A stretch of 64,000 bases of DNA from Lunularia cruciata (GCA_948567375.1 OX419757.1:39060001-39124000), one strand, 5' to 3'; positions 11,600-23,960 are shown, numbered from the stretch's first letter. Numbers and translations are program-made. Notes: generated by a model from the letters alone, not told the origin.

Positions 11600-14500
11600 T
11601 AAAGTTGTGCAAACTTTGGCATTTGCCTTTCAATTAGAAAAATTTTACTTATTTTGTAGCAAAACTTACCACGAGTTTGGTAAGTATAATTCCCACCTTA
11701 TGCAAACCATTTATCAACATTTACAAACATAAAATCAAATATGCTACTATATGCATGGATATTTATGCATAACTCTTTTGTATTTGCTTCATTACTTGCC
11801 AAAGCCAATTAAGAGGTTTTGGCAGTGTTGCCAGCAAAAGAAGAGTAACTTTGCCTTGCATGCAATATAGAGTGAATTCAAGTTGAGGACACAAAAACTC
11901 ACTTGTATTCTCTTCATTGAAACAAAGAGCTTGACAATTGTGTAGGCTATGGTCATGGGATCTTAAGACATTCACAAAGCCATATTGGCTTTTTTCAAAC
12001 CACAATGTGCAACAACAAGCATATCATTTGCAACATCCATGTTCTCTTGTCATGACAGTTGCTATGTAGTTTGTGCAAGTTGATCAGCTGGCTTTATTTT
12101 TTCATACTATTTGAGGCATAATATAAAATTTTGCTATATGGTGTGCATCTCTTTGCTCATTTGAGGTAGCAACATTATGGGTAGCATGAAGTTGGTGATG
12201 GTGCACCTTCTCCTTGTGTGTTCAAACAGCATAATGCTTGCATGCAAGGTGGTTGTGACATTTTTGTGCTATTTCTATTATTTTCTACTATTTTTGCTAT
12301 TATTTGGGAGTATAATTGTAGTTTTTATGTTAGCTAAAATTTTCCATACACTTGAAATTTCACCTTGGTGTCATAATCTAGAGCTATGCAAACTTTAGCA
12401 TTTGTTCTTCATTTTGAAGAACATTGCTTATTATGTAGTAAGCTCATCATAAATTTGGTAAGTATAATTCTCCCCTTGTATCAACTTGATAAAAATAATC
12501 CTCTCCTTGCATTAATATCAAAATTACAACATTAATGCTATGATCTTGAGTCAATTCTGAAAGTGTCCAACCTAAACTTTTAACAAACTTATTGTAGTAG
12601 CATTAGCTAGACATATTATCTAGAGGTGGAAATTGGCTTGGTAATATCTTGAATGATTTTATACATGATGGTAGATCAGATAAAAATGTCACCAAAAGAG
12701 TACTTCCACTAATAGGGCAGAGGCCAAAACACCTTGAAAACTTTAGAGCCAATTTTGGAGGCCTAAACGGATGAATTAGGCCTTGAAAAATAGGTGATTA
12801 ATTCCTCTCCAAACGGAGAGATGTTACTTTCTCTCCTCTCATTTCTCTCATCAAGAGCTTTCCAATGGTACCTCAACCATGCTATTCTGAGCTTCTTACA
12901 AGAAGAATCCTCAAATATTCTCTTTGGTCAACTTGTTTGACTAACCAAATAGGACAAGGATCAAAATGTAACCAATCCATGCAACTAATCCAAGGGTGGA
13001 GCTTGATGAAAAGTCACCAATCCATGTATTGATCCAAGGATGTAGCTCCTTTTGAGTGGTTCTTCTTTGTTATATAATAAAGACAAGGTGCTCCTTTGAG
13101 GCATCAAAGTATTGAGGGATGAAGTCTTGTGTTTCTTCTCTTGCATTTATCTTGGTGGTTCTCTTGTCCTTGGAACATTACACCTATTGAGATCAATAAT
13201 CATTTATTGCAAATTTCATGTGAAGTAAAGAGTGATATGTAAGAAAAATCAATAAGAGACCATGAAAACAAAGGTGAAGAAGTTGGAAGTATCAATATGC
13301 AATATGGACTTTATTTCCATATGTGATCTCCTTTTGGTAATATTTCCTTCTTTTTTTAATCTTACTACCATCATCTCCACTAAACAAAATATGCATGTCT
13401 TGATCTGAAAAAGTTTCATCTTTCCTTGAAATTAGGTCCAAAATATCACTTGCTTAATCAATTGCAACATCACAATAATAACACTATGATCTTGAACCAA
13501 TTTTGTAAGTGTCCAACCTAAACTTTAAACAAAATTTTTGAGATTTATGTATCTTAATAATAGATTATTGCAACTAGATTATTCATGTGGATTGGAGAAG
13601 GATCTATCACAAAATCAATCAAAGACCATGAAGACAAAGGTGAAGAAGTTGGTGTATCAATATGCAGATTCTAGAATTTGCATCCATAATGATCTCCTTT
13701 TTGTTATGTTTTCTTCTTTTTGGTTACTCTTATAACTATCATCTCCACTAAACAAAATATTCATATTTTGATTTGAAAAAGTTGCATCTTTCCTTCAAAT
13801 CAAGTCCAACACATCAATTGCTTAAACATTCATATCCACAACATGCACTATCAAAAACTCTTATTTGTTGACAAGACTAAAATCTTATCGAAGGTCAAAA
13901 TTATTCTAGCAAGAAGATTGACTAACATATAGCTTTCATAATATACTAAAACCATGGCATGCTAATTTACCACTTTTTCCAAGTGTGCAAAATTTGGTAT
14001 TCTGCACTTTAAATTGAAAGAAAACTGTCTATTGATGGTAATTTTTTTATGGTAAGTTCAAATTCAATAAGTGTATTTCTTGCTTGCATCAACTTGGTAA
14101 ATATAATTGCTCTTTTGCATCAATGTCAAAATCACAATAGCATAACTAGCTTCCACCAATTCTATGAGTATTCAACCTGAACTTTCAAAAAAATGGTTGA
14201 GATCAATAATTTATTACTTCAAATTCCATGTGACTGGAGAGTGATTTTTCATGAAAATCCATCAGAGTTAATGAAAATGAAGGTGAAGGAGTGGAAGTAT
14301 CAATATGTGTGAAGTCTAGACTTCACATCTATATATGATCTCTTGTTAGTGATATTTCCTTCTTTTTGTCAATCTTCTCACACTCATCCTTACTAAATAG
14401 AGGTCAAAGTATTCTAGCAAAAAAGATGACTATTGTATAACTATCATGATGTATGCTAACTTAGCAATTTTTCACAATTGGGAAATTTTTAGCATATGCA

Positions 14501-15700
14501 CTTTAAATAGAAAAAACATTGCCTATTTAATGGTAAGCTTTTCATAAATTTGAAATAAGTATAATATCCCTTGCATCAACTTGGTAAATATAATCTCCCC
14601 TTGCAACAAAGTCAAAATCATAATAGTAGCACAACAACCATGAACAATTTTGCAAGTGTTCAACCTAAACTTTCAACAAACTTGTTCAAATCAATATTCA
14701 ATTATTGCAAATCTCATGTGCAGTAATGAAGGATTTGTCAAGACAATCCATTCAAGATAATGAAAACAGAGGGGAAGAAGTTGGTGTATCAATATGCAAA
14801 GTTTAGACATGGCATCTGTATATGATCTCCTTTTGGTGATATTTCCTTCTTTTTGGGTCAATCCTACAACCATCATCCCCACTAAACAAAATATGGATAC
14901 CTTGATTTAACAAAGTTTCATTTTCCCTTCAAATCAAGTCCAACATATCACTTGCTTAAAAAATTCATATCACATATAGAGATGTGCAAAGAAACTAGGC
15001 AAATGTGTTGTGAACAAGTTCTTAGTTTGTTTTTTTGATTCTTAGATCAAAGACAAATTGATTAGAAACATGCATTATCAAAAGGTCTCACTTGTTTACA
15101 AGACTAAAATCGCAAAAGAGGTCAAAATATTCAACTTTGCAAGTGCTGAACCTAATCATTCAATGAACTTGTTGAGATCAATGTCAATTATTACAAATTT
15201 CATGTAGAGCAGAGAGGGACATGTCAAGAGAATCAATTAGAGACCATGAAAGTGAAGGTGAAGAAGTTGGAGTATGAATATGTAAAGTTTGGACTTTGCT
15301 TCCATATGTGATCTCCTTTTTGTGATATTTCCTTCTTTTTTTGTTAGTCCTACTACCATCATCCCTTCTAAATCAAATATGCATGTCTTGGTTTCATCTT
15401 TCCTTTAGATCAGTTCTAGCAAATCACTTGCTTAAAAAATTCATATTTATAACATGCACTATAAAAAGCTCTCACTTGTTGTCAAGACTACAATCTTAAT
15501 AGTTTCAGAATTATTACAACAAAAAGATTGACTGATGTATAGTTTATCATAACATAATGGAGCATTCAATTTGGAGAACATTACCTATTTGTGGTAAGTT
15601 TCTCATGACTTTGGTAAGTACAACTCCCTCTTGCATCAACATCAAAATTATAATAGTGGCATAATGATCTTGAAAGTTAGGGTGCATTTGCTCATTTGAG
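11600..15700. repeat. Degenerate complex tandem array (units roughly 350-660 bp)
   Basis: The same phrases recur in order. One set is 'gagatcaat...attattgcaaatttcatgtg', seen at about 13,189, 13,538, 14,199, 14,687 and 15,173. The next is 'accatgaaaacaaaggtgaagaagttgg', then 'tgatctccttttggtgatatttccttc', then 'caaatcaagtccaacatatcacttgctt'. A leading part ('acattgccta..tggtaag..ttggtaagtataattcccc') recurs at about 11,640, 12,420, 14,030, 14,520 and 15,590. Copies are strongly diverged and differ in length, so this is an old array. Short frames in it repeat the same residues and are not genes. Confidence 0.7.
12595..13184 (+). mobile_element. Solo-LTR-like insertion inside the tandem array
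   Basis: About 590 bp that do not belong to the array consensus sit between array words 'aaacttattg' and 'tattgagatcaat'. The 5-bp string TATTG occurs on both sides (12,590-12,594 and 13,185-13,189), as expected of a target-site duplication. The sequence is homologous, in the same orientation, to 47,422-48,003. It carries a TATA-like string (TATATAATA at 13,071) about 110 bp before its end, as in an LTR. The ends are eroded: I expect TG...CA but see TAG... and ...TTACACC. Boundaries are good to a few bases. Confidence 0.6.
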
Positions 15701-17432
15701 GCAATAGCATGACAAGTTTGAACCTCATGCTTGCCTTGAATTTTTCCTTTCCAATAGTACTAGAGCTTCCAACTGTAACTCTAAGAAGCTTGTAGGTTTT
15801 TGTCACCCAACAATGTCCATCAAAACACTTGTAGTAACATGCAATTTTTGATACTTGATTGAATTTTTTGACCTACAAAGGACTACAAAGCTACTGTCCT
15901 GTTGAATGTACTTAAGCCTCAAATTAATCTGTTGAGATAATAAATTTTATCTAACCTTAATTATCCTCTCAAATAGTCACGTAGAGGATACTTAATAGGG
16001 ATTACTTTGATGATATGTTTAATAATCTTCACTTAGGCTAGAAATTTAGGATTTAAAATATGCTTCATTTAAAGAAAAATTTCTCCTTTATATAATAGTA
16101 AACATTATTAATTTTACTATCTTTAATTAGTTGATAAATATCAAAATTCCAAACTAATAGAACTTGGACAAATATTCATATGTAACAATAAGTCAATTGG
16201 GTCCTTTGACTATCTCGTAGTATCTAACATATATTGGACTTTTTACTTTATAGTGTAAAATATTTTTTAAATGATATTTTATCATTGCATCAACTTATTT
16301 GAGATTATAATCTTTATTTTATTTTATCAAGAGAATAATTTCTAGAAAAACTCTTACTCAGAGATAAAATGACAGTAGTTTTCTAGAAAATCAACAAGCA
16401 AAGTATCTTCCATGATCACCTAAGGATGTTAAAGTTTAAATATTTTATTTTGTAAAGTGATAAGTATTTAGGTAGTACTCTTAAAAACTCTCTTGGATAT
16501 TCTATGATCCAAAATATAATATATAATTATTTAATTTAAACCATTTAAATAAATATTTACAATTTTAAAATTCTAACAAGAAACTTCATTTCAATATATA
16601 CTCTTCAAAAATAATTTTTTGAAGAACTATAATTTTTAGGTGGTAGGATATTGATATATTATTATATTGATATATTATTTATTATTATTAATTTCTATAT
16701 TTATATAATTATTTTAAATACTTGTTGTTACATCCTTGAGTATTTAAGATATGAATGCAATTATAACAATTAGTTTGGATGATAAGAAATCTAATCTAAA
16801 TCAACTAACTACTATGGATTAGAATAAACTGAATTGGGATTTCGTTTTGAATGGATGTATGCCATTTCTCATCAGATTAAATACATACTTGGAAACAAAA
16901 TAAAACTTATGATGAATGAATATAATCTACATTTGATTAAAATCTATTCAAGTAAACCAATAAGTAGTAAAATATTTTACTTTTAGTTAAAAAGGTAATT
17001 AATAATAAATGTATTTGTCTTGATTTTAACTTCTCACCTCATTAATTATGTATCTACACATAAGGGGCAAATAGGAAGTGAGGTTTCCTTAAAGGTACAT
17101 TTTTAATATGGCAATAATTTTTATTTAAGATAAAATTAATGGTTAGATGATGGTGGATACAGATTTATCTTGGTTGATTGAAAGTGAAAATAACTTGCAA
17201 TTTCAAATAAATCAAGATTCAAGCAATATATTGTTCAAACGTTACTCTCTTGACTTGAGTTGAAACTTTGATTGTATCATGATAAAGTTCAGTCATTTTT
17301 CTTTTATTGATTTATGTTATATTATAGGTATGCAATTGATCCAATGATAAGTTTTTACCATATTTTGATTTCAAGAATCATCGTTCAGATAATTAACTTA
17401 TACTCCGATTGATTTTGAAAATGTGAGAGTGA
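15701..17432. other. Very AT-rich sequence without a recognised gene
   Basis: Long A/T runs and no coding or RNA signal. It forms the left flank of the GC-richer gene island. Confidence 0.5.
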
Positions 17433-17480
17433 CTTTTTCAGTCAATGGCTTTTTCAGTCAATGGCTTTTTCAGTCAATGG
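17433..17480. repeat. Three perfect tandem copies of a 16-bp unit
   Basis: CTTTTTCAGTCAATGG is repeated exactly three times (17,433-17,448, 17,449-17,464 and 17,465-17,480) and followed by a partial CTTTTTC. Perfect identity suggests a recent expansion. Confidence 0.95.
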
Positions 17481-17777
17481 CTTTTTCTCATCTTTCGCTT
17501 AGCTCTAGCTTTATATCTGTAGACAGATTATAATCTAATATAGCCTTAATGCAAAATATGTAATGCATATTACTTGAAACATCTACTGCAAAGAGAAGAG
17601 TATTTAGAAGACGATAATAACTAGACACATTTATGATCACTTCTCATTCATTCACAGGTTACTGTAAAATACTTTATGCTCACAGTTTCACGGTGTCCAA
17701 GTACCTCCACCGCCTATTGGCATATAATCATTTTCCTCCATATCCATAGAGTCTAGCTGGACGATATAAATGAGACG

Positions 17778-17822
17778 GGACGACCACGTAGAAAAAATGA
17801 AGGATGGGAAGACCCCATCAAG
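17778..17822 (+). repeat. 45-bp island-edge motif, copy 1
   Basis: It is 42/45 identical to 27,369-27,413. The core, ACCACGTAGAAAAAATGAAGG, also occurs at 30,859-30,879 on the minus strand with G for A at its fourth base. Copies 1 and 2 lie near the two ends of the protein-coding part of the island. Function and family are unknown. Confidence 0.8.
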
Positions 17823-18907
17823 CCTTACAAGGGTGAGAAGACAAAGGTAAAGTGGGGCTAAACCCCAGTTTAAATATATAAATTGATGTATAAACTGACG
17901 ATTAAATTGGCTTTCACATTTTGCTAGAACTTACACTCGCTGCGAAGCCATGCAAGTATAGTAATGGATTCGCAGTGATTATGGAATCTTGTTATACGCA
18001 TATAGAACGAAGGGGTTCAATTTCCTAGATTGAAATGCTGAATTTGGACAGAATCTCCTTCGGCATCAGAATATTGTCGAACTATTCTGTTGGAGGAAGT
18101 GCCAGTCCCAAACGTCATGGAATGAATGATCAAAACTCGGCAACGCAGTTAGCTCGGGAAAACTTTACCGGCGGCCGGATGGAGATACGAAGGGGCCCTA
18201 GGGTTGAACGAGAGCTGGTCCCGTCCTGCGCCAAACTTTTTCTGGGGAGCGATTAAGAGAGAAGAAGTCCACAGCTGCCACGTCCCGCTTGAAACCTCTC
18301 CCCAATTCATGACATTCTCATAACTGTTGCCATCTCGAACGAAGCCTTCCTTCCTTACTCGTTAGAACGCCAACCCGGACAAATTGCTCCGTACATCCAT
18401 TGTTAAGGAAGATCCATTGTCTACTCCTGGATGACAGAAGCTTTGCCATTTTTCCTGCTGCGTCCCTGAAACATGCATCATCCCTGGCGTTGGTGAGACG
18501 AGCTTCAACACGTGGGGCAGTTTCTTGTTGGAGAGGATAGGAACTTGAGACTTCTAAAGGGTATATCGTTGTGGGGAAGTTTGGTGATCGCGGGAGCCTC
18601 ACTAACGGGTCGTTTGTTATGGAGTTCGGCGGAGTCTTTTGACAAGTGAGGAGGTGAAGGGCCTGGTGTGTTTTATTGGTAGTTGGACCTAGTGCGCGTT
18701 GGATGGTTCTTGTGCGGTAATTTGACAAGGAAAGGGAATTGAAGAGCAGAGACTTTGGCGACCGTGTGACGGGGCCAGGAAGTTTGTTGATCGGCGATCT
18801 TGGGGATTGGAGTAGGGTTCGATTGGCGTGTGGGAGTTTTTGCTTGAGTTAGGGTGGCCTGAAAGCGTGGGAAGAGGGGTGATAGTGGGGACTAAGCAGT
18901 AGTCTCA
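17823..18907 (+). other. Probable promoter and 5' untranslated region of the membrane-protein/CFAP20 locus
   Basis: Base composition shifts from AT-rich to balanced here, as it does over the genes that follow. Frames on both strands (18,035-18,256 plus; 18,318-18,728 minus) show no family features. The ORF at 18,908 follows directly. No unambiguous TATA box or transcription start could be picked. Confidence 0.4.
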
Positions 18908-19859
18908 ATGCGAAGGTCGCAGCAGGGTCCAACCCCGTCGTTGCTGACACGGGCGGTGGGATTCGTATTCTCGCTCGTTCGATTGGCAGAATTCGAGATT
19001 TTATTCGTCCTTTTCTTCATAATTGTGTTTCTCATCTTCGAAGATCTGGTGAGACAAATCTCCACTTATGTGTTACGCGATTCTGATTCATATCTGCTTA
19101 AATTTTCGACTGTGAGAATTGCTAGCAGAAAATTGTGTAGAACATGCGAGTATTACCTGCGGACCGCAAAGGAAAAAAGTATACAGTAACGCTCCGTTTC
19201 TATGCCCATACTTTGAAGGATTATTCATTGTATGTGTGTAAATTAGAAGTGGATGTGGTCCATTTGTCCTCCTTGAAACTGTAGGGCTTAGCAGTTTGCC
19301 GTAGCAATATGCATCCCTAGGTCATACATCAACTGACCTGGTCTAGTGTGTCAAATACCTTTTGAATGGCTTCTACTGAGCTTAATTTGTTGAACTAAGT
19401 TATCCGTATTGATGTTACAAAGCGTCTTTGAGCTCATGTTATCTTAGCTCTCTGGAATTCCTTGAGCATGATTCTTCATAATTTCCATAAGCACAATAGA
19501 GAAAGTTTGTATATCAGTCCTTTTGGGATCGTTTCACTGGTTGCCAGCTGAATTTGCTTGGCAGCACTACTTGTTTTCGTTTCTGGTTATGGTCATCTTA
19601 TCACGGAGAACAATCATCCTAAAGATATCATTTTTGGTAGTTCTATAAAGGGCAATCATTTTTGGTAGTTCTATAAAGCCCTTTTGCCACGAACGGGTGG
19701 GAGAGTATTGCTACTTAAATATTTCGGGACGCCACCAAGTTTTCCCCTTCTAGATTAATGTAGCTTTTTACGTACATTGCTTCTTTCTTGCAGACTGCCC
19801 GCCCTGAATACAACCAACTTTTATCAAGAGATAGGGCAAATCATCGCTTGCCCTTTTGA
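18908..19859 (+). CDS. Conserved small single-pass membrane protein, two exons
   Basis: Exon 1 is 18,908-19,048 (ATG, 47 codons) and ends at a GATCTG/GTGAGA donor. Exon 2 starts after TTCTTGCAG at 19,794 and ends at TGA 19,857-19,859. The spliced product is 68 residues. It has a short basic, Ser/Gln-rich N-terminus, then a hydrophobic helix at about residues 29-45 (FEILFVLFFIIVFLIF), then the word DLTARPEYNQ across the splice junction. From memory this layout, with the Arg-Pro-Glu-Tyr-Asn-Gln word after a single helix, matches an uncharacterised small protein found across land plants. I know no function. The C-terminal dozen residues look less conserved. Its stop lies only 3 nt before the CFAP20 start, and the two frames share exon 19,794-19,915, so the two proteins may come from one mRNA. 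Confidence 0.7.
19049..19793 (+). other. Intron of the membrane-protein gene, with a 24-bp tandem duplication
   Basis: A GT-AG intron of 745 nt. It holds ATCATTTTTGGTAGTTCT followed by ATAAAG twice, at 19,627-19,650 and 19,655-19,678 (period 28). No other feature was seen. Confidence 0.65.
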
Positions 19860-19862
19860 GCA

Positions 19863-22071
19863 ATGTTCAAGAACACATTTCAGTCGGGCTTTTTGTCCAT
19901 TCTTTACAGCATCGGGTAATAACAGCATCTTACAGAGCACCTTCAGTCTCCTGTGTGAACTTAATAAATTTTTCACTTTTTGTTTGGTTTTTATGGAGAC
20001 AATATTTTCAATTAGCTATGACATGATGTATACTAGTTCTCTGTAGGTGCTACTTATGAAATGTATCAATTATGTCTTTACTTTTGCTTATCTTCGTAAT
20101 GTTAGATTCACCTGAATTCCATTTGCTTAGATGCAATTCATTTCGATCTGCACACGTTCTTGCACTTCATATGCACGTGCAAGAACGGTTCCATACTTTT
20201 AGTGGGTTCTCGATCCCCAATTCTTCGAACGGCTTCTGCTCCCATTTCTCTAATATATTTAAAATTAGCTATGAATGGTTGCCTGCAAAGGGATTGAGTC
20301 CAGCCTGTCCTGATAGAATTCTTTTGAATGTTTGCAGTCTATCCTAGTGTAGAGTACTACCTCATTGATGTTAACGATGAATCTTTGATTGTGTGACTGG
20401 GCAACAAATTCTGAAGCTTTGCTGTGTGCTGTTGCTACTCTTTACAGGAGTAAACCGCTGCAGATATGGGATAAAGAAGGTATGCAGCAGTGACTCGCAT
20501 GCTTCATACAAGGAAGTGTCTTGGCCTTCTTGTGGATTCTCACGCCTTATCAGGGGCTTTGCCTCAGAGATCCTACTGCAGTGACATCTCACTTTGGTTG
20601 TTACTTGTAGGTTTTAACATGAGTTTGCCCTATACCGTCAGTTGTGTACCAATCCTCCAGCTAGGGCATGCTTGAATACTGCCTTCTCATTTGTGGGTTT
20701 CGTGTGTTTGAACCCATCACTTTCCATGCCTTCCGACTTCATCTTTCCATAGCTTTTATTTGTCTTCGTGAAAAGGGCCCAGTGGATGAATACGTCCTTC
20801 TGATAAGTTGTTAATACGTGCAACTTGGTGTTCGGCGTATGTTTGTACCTATTGCGAATGTTATGACGTCAGTTACTGTTTGGAACCTGTCTCAATCACA
20901 AGGCTGTTGCCTGACTAGGGGAGCTTTGAGAACTTTTCATGCCATATTTTAGCCAGATACGCGGGCAGTTGGTCTAGGACAATGCCCATGACCGCTAAAT
21001 GGTGTATGGATTGAGACCTGACTACAGTGGTTTGTTTGCGATTTATTCTCACACCAAGGTCCTTGGTTGCCGTTAATTGTTTGCAGTGGTTAATGGACAC
21101 ATAAAAAGGATAACTGATGAAGATATCCAGTCGAGTGTGTTGGAGATCATGGGAACAAATGTTAGCACGAACTTTATCACGTGCCCGGCAGATCCCGCTG
21201 CAACACTCGGAATCAAACTTCCGTTTTTGGTGATGATCATAAAGAATTTGAAAAAGTATTTCACCTTTGAGGTACAGGTTCTTGATGACAAGAACGTTCG
21301 CCGACGATTCCGAGCTTCTAACTATCAGGTACTAACGCTTGACTACTCGCCTGAGGAGAGCTTTAACTTTCTTCGCCTTAACAAGGCATATGAAACTAAT
21401 ACTTTTGTATGTGGATTGCAGTCATCGACACGAGTAAGACCATTCATTTGCACAATGCCAATGAGGCTGGATGAGGGCTGGAACCAAATACAATTTAATC
21501 TGTCGGATTTCACCAGGCGAGCGTACGGGACTAATTACGTGGAGACTCTTCGTGTTCAAGTGCATGCAAATTGTCGAATTCGAAGAATCTATTTCTCGGA
21601 TCGACTCTACTCAGAGGAAGAGCTACCTCCAGAGTTCAAGCTTTTCTTGCCTATTCAGGTATCCTGAGCTTTGAAGTTACTTTCTAGGTAGATGTATTGA
21701 GCCTCCTGGAATCGGACGGGTATAGCTATCTATAGCCGTAGACGACGTGGCGTATGGTCGCTTCATCCTCCGCACGATGACCTTGATTTAGGAGAAATTC
21801 TTTTGCATCTACTGAATCTCAGATCAGACCATGGGTAGATGCAACTAGTCTGTTTGCGACAGACTTTTATCCTTTGGCAGGACTTTTCAGTTTCTGGTGT
21901 ATTGTGTCTCGTGAGAGTCCAATTGAAGGGCTAACATTGCCATCCATTGGTCTGTTAGTCGTGGCTCAGAAATGCCTTTCGGAGCCAGGGAACAAACATC
22001 CTTCTTCCGATGCCCCGAGGAGTTTCCAATATGTTAGTGGACTCGTATGGATTGTTGTGCAGAAAACTTGA
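19863..22071 (+). CDS. CFAP20: Cilia- and flagella-associated protein 20 homologue (BUG22)
   Basis: There are five coding exons: 19,863-19,915, 20,448-20,479, 21,087-21,328, 21,422-21,658 and 22,063-22,071. Phases join correctly, giving 190 residues against 193 in the human protein. The N-terminus reads [18 protein letters not shown], then [10 protein letters not shown], then [14 protein letters not shown]. The core includes [37 protein letters not shown] and [20 protein letters not shown]. This family (formerly DUF667) is among the most conserved ciliary proteins. It is an axonemal microtubule inner protein, and it is kept even in plants without motile cells. The last exon adds only two residues (Lys-Thr) after LPIQ, which fits the short Lys-ending tail I remember in plant homologues. 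If intron 4 is not spliced, the frame stops after LPIQVS instead. Introns are 532, 607, 93 and 404 nt. Confidence 0.93.
20155..20187. other. Perfect 11-bp inverted repeat in CFAP20 intron 1
   Basis: CGTTCTTGCAC (20,155-20,165) and GTGCAAGAACG (20,177-20,187) with an 11-nt loop. It could form a stem in the pre-mRNA. No function is implied. Confidence 0.7.
21329..21421 (+). other. Stopless 93-nt in-frame intron of CFAP20
   Basis: It has AACTATCAG/GTACTAAC as donor and TGGATTGCAG/TCATCG as acceptor. Family sequence runs directly from ASNYQ to the next exon (SSTRV here, STTRV in human), so this segment is intronic. It is 31 codons long, in frame and without a stop, so its retention would give an enlarged protein. 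Confidence 0.9.
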
Positions 22072-23960
22072 CCTGTTCCGGATAGATGGAGGAAAGCTCT
22101 GGACAACGCCAGATCGACATACTGAGTGCATGGTAAGGAATCCCGATTTTCTTTGACCCTGAAGCAGCTGCTGAAGGTCCGAGGATAGCCTGATTAAGGT
22201 GGCGTGAGGATGAAGCCCATGGATCCTGGTAAGGCTAGTAGCAACGGCTGTGAAGACGAGTTTTCTGTTTTGACAATGCCAGATGTAGGTCTATTCTTCA
22301 GGCAGTAGATCATAGGGACAACTGATAGCTCTACTGAGGAAGGATGGCGTCGCATCTGAATTAGGTGGATCCACACCGGTGGTTAATTGAAGTTCTGAAT
22401 GATTGCGATTGAGATTAATTGAGGGTTTCTAATTAGAGCCTCTATCAGGTGTGCCATTAACACATAGGACGTATACGAGGATACGATAGTAGCTCGGACA
22501 TTAGCTTTTACCCCCCTCTGTATCTTATTTTTAGTCGGTAAAAGTTCTTCATTTCTGAGATCACCGAGCGTATGAATTATCCTGCTGTGCAATGATTTGT
22601 GACGTTCTTCCCTCTGTTCTTATTTGTGTAGAGACGTGCAATCCAGTAGGGTGTTGTAATGCTTGAGTAGGCAATCGGGGGCCTTCAGAGTGCTCAAAAA
22701 AAGCTTTCACTTGAGACAAGTTCCACACTTTTTCAAGGCATTGTACATTTTCTCGACGAATCCTTATACCTGGCTAGTTGCGCCGCGTCCTCTGCGTGCA
22801 CTGGTCAATCATCTATTTTAATATTGTTCTCCGTTAACGGCCTGAATATTTCATTCCACATCAAATCAACGGGAGCAATCAACTTCGAGAATCTGAACTT
22901 TACATGTAAGGTCCGCGACTTCAACCAGGCCGCGGTTCATGAGGTAAATCTACGTTCCGTGGCATATGGAGGGGTTACTTAGTTAATAGCAATGTCGAAT
23001 TAACAGTCAAAACCAGATGTAGCAGACAGAGACATGCACTCAAGCACCAAAGCTATTCATCTGTGCAGGGTACGTTTGGCGTTTATGCCAACCAATGTCT
23101 AGTGATCCTTTCGTTTTGACTGTATCAAACATCAAGATGATTATTCCAAAATGTCTTGCACGCTAGGAAACTTATGGTTCTTTTAATTGGAGCTTCTCCA
23201 ATTAAAAGCTCCGGCAATCGTCTCGCATTCGGTCTCGAGCATGTAAAGAAATGCTCACATGATCCAGGGGACAATGGCATAGTGCTTATAAGGAGACGAT
23301 CTGGAGCAAGTAGGACACTGCGACAGGTAAAATTATACCGGTAATGTGCGTAACGTGGAATTCAATCGAAATTTCGCCTTTAGTCTTCAGTGAGCCACTG
23401 CGCAAGGACGCTCCACCGGTAACATTGGAACAGTTTAGAAACCGTCGGCTGGGTTGTTTAGGTTCTGTGGTTTTCGAACACCGACTTCGAGGATGAATGT
23501 ATCAAGTAGGGCATTGACCTGCACCGTCCCGCACTACTTGCTATATTCCCGATACCAATTCTTTTTCTGCTTCAACTTGGTCATATAACTTAGGTGGACG
23601 ACCCATTGGCTCTGTGGAGAGATGGTGATGAACATTGCTAGACCGCTTTCGACACCGTCTATGGTTTTCACGACACAATTTCCAACTTTCAATACAAGTA
23701 TCTTCATTCTGCCGAATTGCTATATAAGGAACTCCTACTCGATTCTATCAACGGAACAAAGCGTACTAATGCTCAAATGGAATCATTTCTCCACTCGGAG
23801 CACCTGATCCTTCGAACCTCTTACAACCTTCCGGCCACGATGGGAAGTAAAACCTTCGAAGCCTGTGTCACAAGTAACTTGAGGCCTAGTGGCAATCGCT
23901 ACTCATCCATCCTCTTCGCTCTCATGATTTAATCTAAACACAAAAACTTACATATATTAT
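22072..23960. other. Convergent intergenic region between CFAP20 and mTERF9
   Basis: It contains the 3' untranslated regions of both genes. Short frames have no family features. A perfect hairpin lies at 23,180-23,208. No tRNA or repeat was recognised. Confidence 0.5.
23180..23208. other. Perfect 13-bp hairpin with a 3-nt loop
   Basis: CTTTTAATTGGAG and CTCCAATTAAAAG are separated by CTT. It lies between the convergent genes, so a role in 3'-end formation is conceivable but untested. Confidence 0.75.

Noticed and set aside
18318-18728. 136-codon minus-strand frame in the promoter region
   Set aside because: There is no family feature, and it lies opposite the probable 5' region of the plus-strand locus. 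Longer frames arise by chance in GC-richer DNA.
21077-21667. Reading CFAP20 exons 3-4 as one uninterrupted 196-codon gene
   Set aside because: It includes a 93-nt intron and intron flanks. The family sequence and splice signals give the five-exon model.
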